Shown one piece after another: positions 17,325-23,985 of a stretch of 26,441 bases of DNA. The stretch comes from Eggerthella sp. CAG:298. Its GTDB lineage: Bacteria > Actinomycetota > Coriobacteriia > Coriobacteriales > Eggerthellaceae. The notes under the pieces are model-generated. The model made no database searches, was not told the DNA's origin, and saw only the letters and a program-made list of their open reading frames with translations. The position numbers and the translations under genes are program-made. How positions within the stretch are numbered: the stretch's first letter is position 1; every line of letters begins with the position of its first letter. The stretch covers positions 13,358 through 39,798 of the forward strand of contig FR895141.1 of NCBI GenBank assembly GCA_000435675.1, given 5' to 3'.

Positions 17325-18719
17325 ATGATAAGCGACGCGGTGCTCACTCAAGAGTATTTCGATACGATGAACTCACTTGATGGCGATCTGGCTGGCAAGC
17401 GATCGGCACGCGCCTACATGGACCAGTCAAGCGCGATCGTCCATCATCGCGTGGTGGGCGCAAGCTTCATTCCCCGTCTCTACAACGACGAAGTCTGGGA
17501 GCGCTTTCGCTTCATCTCGGAAACGATCCATACCATCCTGTGCAAGGTGATCGAACGCTATCGCAGCGATGAGGCCTATCGCGCGGTCTTCGATTACGAT
17601 ACGCGGCTAGTGGAGCTCATCCTGCTCCCCCGCGGCTACGATGCCATCCTTCCCTTCGCACGCGTGGATATTTTCCTCAACGAAGACACACTCGAAAGCG
17701 CCTTCTGCGAACTCAACGGCGATGGTTCAGCAGGGCTCAACGAGGATCGCGAGATCGTTCACAGCATCGAGACCAGCGAAACCTTCACGCGCTTCGCAGC
17801 GCACCACCAACTTGAGTCGTGCGAGCTCTTCAAAAGTTGGGTCGCTGAATTCATCGCGATCTATGAAACCTTCAAGAACAAGGTAGCGCATCCGCGCTTT
17901 GCCATCTGCGACTATTTGGATGTGGGCGTGGTCGATGAATTCCGTATCTTCAGCGAATACTTTAAGCAAGCTGGCTATGAATGCGTCATCGCCGACGTGC
18001 GCGACCTGTCTTTCGATGGCACCGTATTGCGCGATGGCAACGGTCAGCAGATCGACGCGATCTGGCGTCGTTGCGTCACGAACGACGTGCTCGAGCACTG
18101 GGATGAATCGCAGGAGCTCATCAGCGCGGTGCGTGCGCAAGCCGTAGCGCTCATCGGAGCATTCTCGGGTCATATCGTGCACGACAAGCAGATCTTCGAA
18201 GCGCTCAAGCACCCGCTTACGAAGGCGTTTTTGAGCGATGAAGAAAATGCCTTCATCGAAGAGCAGATCCCTGCCACCTATTTCCTTACCGATGAAGACT
18301 GCGACCTTGCCGCTGTACGCGCGAACAAGGATGACTGGATCATCAAGCCCACCGACAACTATGGCGCAGCTGATGTGTATGCCGGCAAAGCATGCAGTGA
18401 AGAGGAATGGAACGCGCTCATCGATCGCTTCGCGAACGGGGCAGCTGGTGCACCCTTCCTCGTGCAGCGCTACGTTACGCCCTATCGCACGAAGACGATC
18501 CCTCCTGCCACCGACCTAGAATGGCTCGTTGAACAGGGGCTTGCCACAAACGCTGCGGAGGTCGAGCGCGAAGGGGTGCTCTACAACAACATCAGCGGAC
18601 TCTACCTCTACAATGGCACCTTCCAAGGGGTATTCTCGCGCCTCGGACCGCTTCCTGAGATTAGCAAGGAGCACCACGGCATGACCGCCGCTACCATTCG
18701 CGTGCGTGATCGAGCTTGA
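17325..18719 (+). CDS. ATP-grasp-like protein, glutathionylspermidine synthase-like (function unassigned)
   Basis: 464 residues. Not recognised with certainty. The layout suggests a circularly permuted ATP-grasp ligase: an N-terminal helical region, FCELNGDGSAGLNED (around 127-141, an acidic ExN metal-type site), SGHIVHDKQIFEALKHP, then DDWIIKPTDNYGAADVYAG and PFLVQRYVTPYRT near the C-terminus, which resemble the nucleotide-binding strands of glutathionylspermidine synthase and related enzymes. Such enzymes join a carboxylate to an amine using ATP. The start ATG 17325 has AAAGG at 17313-17317 with 7 bases of spacing. The gene ends three bases before a DUF1461-type membrane gene, so the two are probably co-translated. 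The fold assignment is inference; the substrate is unknown. Confidence 0.6.
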   Translation: MISDAVLTQEYFDTMNSLDGDLAGKRSARAYMDQSSAIVHHRVVGASFIPRLYNDEVWERFRFISETIHTILCKVIERYRSDEAYRAVFDYDTRLVELILLPRGYDAILPFARVDIFLNEDTLESAFCELNGDGSAGLNEDREIVHSIETSETFTRFAAHHQLESCELFKSWVAEFIAIYETFKNKVAHPRFAICDYLDVGVVDEFRIFSEYFKQAGYECVIADVRDLSFDGTVLRDGNGQQIDAIWRRCVTNDVLEHWDESQELISAVRAQAVALIGAFSGHIVHDKQIFEALKHPLTKAFLSDEENAFIEEQIPATYFLTDEDCDLAAVRANKDDWIIKPTDNYGAADVYAGKACSEEEWNALIDRFANGAAGAPFLVQRYVTPYRTKTIPPATDLEWLVEQGLATNAAEVEREGVLYNNISGLYLYNGTFQGVFSRLGPLPEISKEHHGMTAATIRVRDRA

Positions 18720-18722
18720 GCT

Positions 18723-19493
18723 ATGGCGCAACGTGCGATCGACATAGTAGCTGCTGCTCTCACGACCGTTCTGCTGGCCTTCGGACTGTTCGGCTCAGGG
18801 CTCGTGGTATGCATGATGCCGCAGACCACCCAGTTGCTCGGCAACAACTTCTCCGGCTGGAATGAAGCGACCTACCCGCAAGACACTATGAGCGAACTCG
18901 CAGAAGCGGTGCGTTCCTTCTCGATCGACGATACCGGGCGCCCGCAACTCGAAGCGTGCGTACGAACCGCCCTCGAAGAGCATTTCCCCGACATCGAGCG
19001 CACGCTCGCCGCAGGCGACACTGGCCAAAACGCGGCCGGGAACCTCTACGCTGGCGGCATCGGCGCTGGCAACCTGCTCTCGATCTACACCCTGCCCGCA
19101 AGCGCGGTGGATCATCTTGAAGACTGCATCCCTGTGTTCGCTACCTCGCGCATCATGATCATCTTGAGCCTGGTCTTCGCTGCCGCAGGGATCATCCTGC
19201 TCATCGTACGCAGGAAAAGGAAGCTTGCCGGCTGGATCATGTTCGCAACCCCGCTCGCCGTGATCGGGATCATCGTTGCGCTTGGCATCTGGGCGTTCGT
19301 CGATTTCGATTCGCTGTTCGGTCAACTCCACACGCTCTTCTTTACGGGCGGCAGCTGGATATTCCCTGCCGATTCGCTGCTGATCACGCTCTTTCCCGAA
19401 AGCTTCTGGATGGGCATGGGGATCGTTTGGGTCGCCGTGAGCATACTCGCCTGCCTGATCGTCTCGTTCATCGGGCGCTTCGTGAAGCGCTAG
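18723..19493 (+). CDS. DUF1461-family (TIGR01906-type) integral membrane protein
   Basis: 256 residues with four hydrophobic helices: an N-terminal one (IVAAALTTVLLAFGLFG), two in the middle (MIILSLVFAAAGIILLIV; WIMFATPLAVIGIIVALGIW) and one at the end. Between helices 1 and 2 lies an extracytoplasmic loop of about 120 residues. The C-terminal HTLFFTGGSWIFPADSLLITLFPESFW stretch (split here across about residues 201-227) is the hallmark I associate with DUF1461. Function is unknown. It starts three bases after the ATP-grasp gene and has no clear Shine-Dalgarno site, so it probably depends on coupled translation. gltX follows after 56 bases with its own -10 box. Confidence 0.8.
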   Translation: MAQRAIDIVAAALTTVLLAFGLFGSGLVVCMMPQTTQLLGNNFSGWNEATYPQDTMSELAEAVRSFSIDDTGRPQLEACVRTALEEHFPDIERTLAAGDTGQNAAGNLYAGGIGAGNLLSIYTLPASAVDHLEDCIPVFATSRIMIILSLVFAAAGIILLIVRRKRKLAGWIMFATPLAVIGIIVALGIWAFVDFDSLFGQLHTLFFTGGSWIFPADSLLITLFPESFWMGMGIVWVAVSILACLIVSFIGRFVKR

Positions 19494-19505
19494 GCACGCG
19501 CGTTG

Positions 19506-19511
19506 TAGAAT
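19506..19511 (+). promoter_or_regulatory. Possible -10 box for gltX
   Basis: TAGAAT (5 of 6 to consensus), 38 bases before the gltX start; no good -35 box lies at 17 bases. GAAAGGA at 19538-19544 is a good ribosome site 5 bases before the ATG. Confidence 0.4.
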
Positions 19512-19549
19512 ACAGGCACTTCACCTTTTGAAAGCTTGAAAGGATACCG

Positions 19550-21046
19550 ATGACTGCTTCCAAGAAACCCGTACGCGTCCGTTTCGCTCCCTCTCCCACT
19601 GGAGAACTCCACATCGGCGGCGCACGCACGGCTATTTATAACTGGGCGTTCGCACGTGCTAACGATGGCGATTTCATCCTGCGCATCGAGGACACCGATC
19701 CCGAGCGCTCCACCGAAGAGAACAAGCAGATCATCTTGCGCGCAATGCGCTGGCTCGGCCTCGACTGGGACGAAGGTCCCGAAGTAGGCGGCGACCATGG
19801 CCCTTACCTTCAGACCGAACGTTTCGACACCTACGCAGATGCGCTCGAGCGCCTGAAAGAACGTGGAATGGTCTACCCGTGCTTCTGCACAAAGGAACAG
19901 CTCGACGAGAAACGTGCTACCGCCGAAGCGACCGAAGGCGGCTATTCGGGCTACGACCGCACCTGCCGCAGCCTCTCCGCCGAAGAGGCACAAGCGCGCA
20001 TCGATGCGGGAGAGCCCCATGTGTGGCGCCTGAAAGTGCCGCTCGATCACGGCCCGATCGAATTCGACGATGCGGTCTATGGCCATATGAGCTTCCCGGC
20101 AGACGTGATGGACGACATGATCCTGGTGCGCTCCGATGGCACCCCCACCTATAACTTCGCCGTGGTCTGCGACGATGCGCTCATGAACATCTCGCACGTT
20201 ATCCGTGGCGACGACCACCTCTCCAACACCCCGCGCCAGATCCTCATCTACGAAGCACTTGGCTACGACGTTCCGGTGTTCGCCCATCTTCCTATGATCT
20301 TGGGCTCGGATGGTCGCAAGCTTTCCAAGCGCCGCAACGCCACCTCAGTCGAGCAGTACAAGGAGATGGGCTATCTGCCCGATACGCTCATCAATTTCCT
20401 CGCGCTTTTGGGCTGGTCGCTCGACGGCGAGACGACCATCATCGATCGCGATACGCTCTGCCGCGAGTTCTCGCTCGATCGCGTGACGCGCAAGGATGCG
20501 ATCCTCGACGAAGAGAAGCTCGACTGGATGAACGGCATCTATATCCAGAACATGGGTGCTGCTGCCTGGGTGGATGAGGTCGCTCCCTTCTTCATCGAAG
20601 CGGGTCTTGCAAGTGCTGAAGATATCGAAGCCAACCGTGAGTGGTTCGAGAAGCTCTACCCGCTCGTTGCAGAACGCTCGAAGCATCTGAACGATGCAAT
20701 TGAGAAGCTCTCGTTCATCTTCGATGGGCCGAACGTGACGCTCGATGAGAAATCAGTGAAGAAGAACCTGCTCAAAGAAGGCGCACGCGCCGATGAAGTG
20801 CTGCGCGAAACGCGCGCGATCTTGGCCGATAAATCGATCCCGTGGCAGTGCGATCCGCTGCAAGATGCGGTGCGCGAGCTCACCGAGAAGCTCGACTTGA
20901 AAGCGAAGTTCGTCTTCCAACCCATCCGTGTTGCGGTCACTGGTTCACAGGTTTCGCCGCCGCTGTTCGAGAGCATCGAACTCATGAAGCGCGAAGATGT
21001 GCTCGCACGCATCGACTACACGATCTCCGAAGTGTTCGGCGCCTAG
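19550..21046 (+). CDS. gltX: Glutamyl-tRNA synthetase
   Basis: A 498-residue class I aminoacyl-tRNA synthetase that charges tRNA-Glu in the cytosol. In many Gram-positive bacteria GltX also charges tRNA-Gln as the first step of the transamidation route; this window does not show whether that holds here. The HIGH motif is HIGG (residues 21-24) in RFAPSPTGELHIGGARTA, and KMSKS is represented by KLSKR (257-261). A possible zinc knuckle is formed by Cys111, Cys113 and Cys139. The length is normal for a bacterial enzyme. The ATG at 19550 starts right after the ribosome site and five residues before the first conserved strand. The Fe-S protein gene follows after 47 bases on the same strand. Confidence 0.98.
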   Translation: MTASKKPVRVRFAPSPTGELHIGGARTAIYNWAFARANDGDFILRIEDTDPERSTEENKQIILRAMRWLGLDWDEGPEVGGDHGPYLQTERFDTYADALERLKERGMVYPCFCTKEQLDEKRATAEATEGGYSGYDRTCRSLSAEEAQARIDAGEPHVWRLKVPLDHGPIEFDDAVYGHMSFPADVMDDMILVRSDGTPTYNFAVVCDDALMNISHVIRGDDHLSNTPRQILIYEALGYDVPVFAHLPMILGSDGRKLSKRRNATSVEQYKEMGYLPDTLINFLALLGWSLDGETTIIDRDTLCREFSLDRVTRKDAILDEEKLDWMNGIYIQNMGAAAWVDEVAPFFIEAGLASAEDIEANREWFEKLYPLVAERSKHLNDAIEKLSFIFDGPNVTLDEKSVKKNLLKEGARADEVLRETRAILADKSIPWQCDPLQDAVRELTEKLDLKAKFVFQPIRVAVTGSQVSPPLFESIELMKREDVLARIDYTISEVFGA

Positions 21047-21093
21047 TCGCGCAGGTTGCCTCACGAGCCTAATGAGCCAAACGAAAGGCTGCC

Positions 21094-22416
21094 ATGAGCG
21101 AAGACAGGAGCATACCGATCTCGCCTGCTGCTCTTGAAGCATTTGCAGCCGGTGCGGCGTTCATGCCCCACAGCGCTCCTGGACCTTCTGCAGATAGCGA
21201 AGCACGCACTGCAGAAAAGACTGCTGAGGCGCCTGATGCCTGCCAGTCCGAAGCAGCGAGCGAAACCGAGCAGAACGACGAAGCTCCTGTTGAAGAGGCG
21301 ATCAACAGCTCTGGTGATGCTCTCAGCGAAGCAGCCGAAGAGGGCTCTGCTCCACCAACAGACCCGCGCTTTCCCATCTCGGTCCTCCCAGGATTCTGCA
21401 CCCGCCTTGCTGGCAGCACATGCGAACGGTGCACCTTCGTCTGTCCCTACGATGCTATTCTTTTCGACGAACAGGATCATCCCCACATAGACGAGGAATT
21501 CTGCACCCGCTGCGGGCTCTGTTGCGGCATCTGCGATGCCTTCGTTACCGAGCGCATCACGATGAACGACCTGCTCGACAAGGTTCGCCGCCTCTCTGGC
21601 GAGGGCGAGCCCGTCTTCTTCACCTGCTACGATCAGATCCCTGAAGATTTCGAAGTGCATCCCAACGTCGTGGTCCTGCCTTGCATCGGCGCGGTCGCAC
21701 CCGAATTCTGGCTGGCTGCCCTCGAAGCGAACCCTGAATTGCAAATCTACTGCAACTTCTCGCTCTGCACCGATTGCCCCACCGCAGGTCCCGAGGCGAA
21801 GGCACTGCTCACGCATGCAGTGAATCTGGGCGAGCGCTGGAGCCGCATCCATATGGGCAAAGCCGAGCGCCTTCCCGAAAAGACCGATATCTTGAGTCGC
21901 TTCTTCGAGGCCACCTCCGATGAATTCCACCGACGCGGTGTTGCCACCTCGCTCGTGAACGAGGCAGCCGATATCGCAAGCGGCAAGCATCGCAAGCGCT
22001 ACAACGATACGCTCGCCAAGTTCCACGAGCAAAAAGCTCACCTGCGCGCACAGGGTCACGCGCAAAACGCTCATCACCACCAGCATGTTCCTTCAACTCC
22101 CGATCTTGTGGTGCGTAAGCCCTGGCCACGCCTCACGCTCGTGGCGAACACCGTCGAAGAACATCCCGAGATCGCCCCTAACATCCCCCGCTATTTTGCA
22201 GCGGTCGATGATACCCTCTGCGAGCACTGCTACGAGCCGTGCTTCTCGCACTGCCCCGCCGGCGCACGCTCCTTGGATGAGTCTGGCACGATCGTGGTCG
22301 ATCCCAAGCTCTGCATCGCGTGCAGCAATTGCGCACTTTACTGCCCCACAGGCGCAGCATATCTCTTCGAAACCGACGCTACGATCTTCCTTTCCAAACA
22401 AAGCACCAACGAATAA
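21094..22416 (+). CDS. Multi-cluster 4Fe-4S protein (polyferredoxin-like) with HdrD/FlpD-like middle region
   Basis: 440 residues. Residues 1-95 are Ala/Glu/Ser-rich and probably disordered. A first ferredoxin-like pair follows: Cys102, 110, 113, 117 (spacing x7-x2-x3, unusual) and Cys137, 140, 143, 147 (regular), with an extra Cys144. The middle, VVVLPCIGAVAPEFWLAALE with Cys178, 197, 220, 225 and 228, resembles the small cysteine-rich FlpD/MvhD-type region of hydrogenases and heterodisulfide reductases. A linker with HHHQH leads to a second pair: Cys376, 379, 383, 387 and Cys407, 410, 413, 417. There is no signal peptide or membrane helix, so it should act in the cytosol as an electron carrier or a redox subunit. 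AAAGG at 21084-21088 precedes the ATG. Partner enzymes are not in this window. The family name is unknown to me. Confidence 0.82.
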   Translation: MSEDRSIPISPAALEAFAAGAAFMPHSAPGPSADSEARTAEKTAEAPDACQSEAASETEQNDEAPVEEAINSSGDALSEAAEEGSAPPTDPRFPISVLPGFCTRLAGSTCERCTFVCPYDAILFDEQDHPHIDEEFCTRCGLCCGICDAFVTERITMNDLLDKVRRLSGEGEPVFFTCYDQIPEDFEVHPNVVVLPCIGAVAPEFWLAALEANPELQIYCNFSLCTDCPTAGPEAKALLTHAVNLGERWSRIHMGKAERLPEKTDILSRFFEATSDEFHRRGVATSLVNEAADIASGKHRKRYNDTLAKFHEQKAHLRAQGHAQNAHHHQHVPSTPDLVVRKPWPRLTLVANTVEEHPEIAPNIPRYFAAVDDTLCEHCYEPCFSHCPAGARSLDESGTIVVDPKLCIACSNCALYCPTGAAYLFETDATIFLSKQSTNE

Positions 22417-22458
22417 CGATCAGCTTCGCTCCTCCCGACTCCATTCAAGAGCTAGGTT

Positions 22459-22464
22459 TATAAT
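22459..22464 (+). promoter_or_regulatory. Perfect -10 box upstream of the thioesterase gene
   Basis: TATAAT, 53 bases before the ATG at 22518. The matching -35 region (near 22436-22441) is poor. AAAGGAG lies just before the gene. The Fe-S gene ends 42 bases earlier. Confidence 0.5.
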
Positions 22465-22517
22465 CGAACTCAAGGCATTGCCTTCTTCTTGCACCCCTCG
22501 ATCCCAAAGGAGATACC

Positions 22518-22919
22518 ATGGTCGATGAAACCAATTCATTAGAAGAGATCCGCGCATACTTCGCTCAGGATAAATTCGCAGCTCAAGCGCAGTGCAGCAT
22601 CATCGAAGCCGCGCCGAATCATGCCATCTGCGAAATGCCCATCACCGAAAACCACCTCAACGCCAACGGCACCGTCATGGGTGGCGCGATGTTCACGCTG
22701 GCAGATTTCACCATGGCCATCATCTCGAACATGGACAACAAACCCACCGTTGCCATCGACTGCACGATCCGCTTCTTCTCCCCCGCCAAGGGCGAGAAGC
22801 TCATCGCTACGGGTAGCGCGAACAAGGCAGGCCGAACCGTAGGCTTCTACACCGTCGACATCACCGACGATCTCGGAACCAACGTTGCACAGTTCGTCTG
22901 CACCGCGCACCGCAGCTAG
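22518..22919 (+). CDS. PaaI-type hotdog-fold acyl-CoA thioesterase
   Basis: A 133-residue single hotdog domain, the normal length for PaaI/YbgC-like thioesterases, which hydrolyse acyl- or aryl-CoA in the cytosol. The conserved NxxGxxxGGxxxxLxD pattern is visible: Asn50, Gly51, Gly55-Gly56 and Asp63, the likely catalytic acid. The position before the GG pair is Met (TVMGG) where many family members have His (HGG), a known kind of variation. The rest (TVAIDCTIRFFSPAKGEKL, AGRTVGFYTVDI) matches the family's later strands. AAAGGAG lies 6 bases before the ATG. A promoter-like TATAAT upstream and a hairpin terminator downstream suggest a single-gene transcript. The substrate is unknown. Confidence 0.92.
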   Translation: MVDETNSLEEIRAYFAQDKFAAQAQCSIIEAAPNHAICEMPITENHLNANGTVMGGAMFTLADFTMAIISNMDNKPTVAIDCTIRFFSPAKGEKLIATGSANKAGRTVGFYTVDITDDLGTNVAQFVCTAHRS

Positions 22920-22956
22920 ACCTTCGTTCATCCTGAAATAGCGCCCCGAACGCAAG

Positions 22957-22994
22957 CCACCTGCACGCCGCACTGCTGCAGGTGGTTCTCTTTT
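22957..22994 (+). terminator. Rho-independent terminator after the thioesterase gene
   Basis: A 9-bp perfect stem, CCACCTGCA (22957-22965) with TGCAGGTGG (22977-22985), and an 11-base loop; a G-U pair extends it at the base. It is followed by TTCTCTTTT (22986-22994). The position, 38 bases after the stop, fits. Confidence 0.85.
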
Positions 22995-23035
22995 CCATTC
23001 GCACGAAAACCCTGTCGAAGTACGCCGAAGGGGCG

Positions 23036-23041
23036 TAAAAT
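23036..23041 (+). promoter_or_regulatory. Possible -10 box for the YczE-like gene
   Basis: TAAAAT (5 of 6), 51 bases before the ATG at 23093, placed right after the terminator of the previous gene. The next bases, CGAACT, are the same as those after the -10 box at 22459, which may be chance. Confidence 0.4.
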
Positions 23042-23092
23042 CGAACTGCATCCGAACATCAGTCCTATACGCATACGCAAGAAAAGAGTCGC

Positions 23093-23911
23093 ATGAACTT
23101 CACCGTACGCTGGCATACCTTCTTCGATCGCTCCGCCCCGAACATGATCTTGCGTTTCGCGGTCATGTTCTTCGGTCTTGCACTGGTTGCTGCTTCGGTC
23201 GCACTCACTCGCGCTTCAGGACTCGGCACCTCGCCCATCTCGTGTATCCCCGCAGTCTTGAGCTTCACCACAGCTTGGACCATCGGCACGTGGACCTTTG
23301 TAGTGAACGTATTGTTCGTACTCATCCAGATCATCTTGTTGCGCAGCGATTTCAACCCGATCCAGTTCTTGCAGATAGCTTTCGTGTTCGTCTTCTCAGC
23401 GATGATCGATTTCTTCGTTCCGTTTTGCGAACTCATCCCCATGCCGAACTACGGATTCGAGCTCTTCTACACCATACTGGGCGTATTCATGACGGGCTTT
23501 GGCATCTTCCTGCAGGTGAAGGCCTCACTCATCACGCTCCCTGGAGAAGGGATCGTGCTGGCAGTTTCGAAGGTGACCAAGATTGCGTTCCCGAAATGCA
23601 AGGTGGCATTCGACACATCCCAAGGTGTTATCGGCGTGATCATCTCGCTCATCGCGATGGGCGGCCTATTCGGCGTGCGTGAAGGCACCATCCTCTCGGC
23701 GCTGTTCGTAGGGGTGGTCGTGAATCTCTGCAACAAGCTGCTTCCGAACTTCGAAAAAGCCGTTCCGCTTGCTGGGCACCGGACGCTCACTGCAACCACT
23801 CTCGAGTCGCCCTCGAATGCGCCTGCACCTCAAGAAGCGCCCGCTACCGATGCGACCCCCGAAGCAGCACTCGAAGCAACAGACGTTTCTTACTCTCTTG
23901 AACGCGACTAG
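23093..23911 (+). CDS. YczE/YyaS/YitT-type integral membrane protein
   Basis: 272 residues with about five hydrophobic helices, starting with ILRFAVMFFGLALVAASVAL. The short GLGTSPISCIPAVLS stretch just after helix 1 is typical of the YczE-like membrane family. The hydrophilic C-terminal tail (about 225-272) is rich in Ala, Pro, Glu and Thr and carries no motif I recognise. The function of this family is poorly known; transport is often suggested but not shown. AAGAG lies just upstream of the ATG at 23093. The gene converges with mfd, and the 74-base gap shows no clear hairpin. I am confident about the family and have no view on the substrate. Confidence 0.82.
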   Translation: MNFTVRWHTFFDRSAPNMILRFAVMFFGLALVAASVALTRASGLGTSPISCIPAVLSFTTAWTIGTWTFVVNVLFVLIQIILLRSDFNPIQFLQIAFVFVFSAMIDFFVPFCELIPMPNYGFELFYTILGVFMTGFGIFLQVKASLITLPGEGIVLAVSKVTKIAFPKCKVAFDTSQGVIGVIISLIAMGGLFGVREGTILSALFVGVVVNLCNKLLPNFEKAVPLAGHRTLTATTLESPSNAPAPQEAPATDATPEAALEATDVSYSLERD

Positions 23912-23985
23912 CACGAATTGCAGCAGATCCACCCGCTTGGCAACAAAGAAAACCCCTCCCGAGCACGAGCTATCTGGCGAACCAT

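Noticed and set aside
17103..17351. 82-codon minus-strand frame in the gap between the radical SAM and ATP-grasp genes
   Set aside because: It overlaps the ribosome site and start of the ATP-grasp gene, has biased composition and shows no recognisable motif.
21061..22086. Open frame of 341 codons on the - strand antisense to the Fe-S protein
   Set aside because: The + strand frame has ordered cysteine motifs and a ribosome site; the minus frame has neither.
23912..23985. Terminator between the YczE-like gene and mfd
   Set aside because: There is a T-rich stretch on the minus strand, but no stem of convincing length precedes it.
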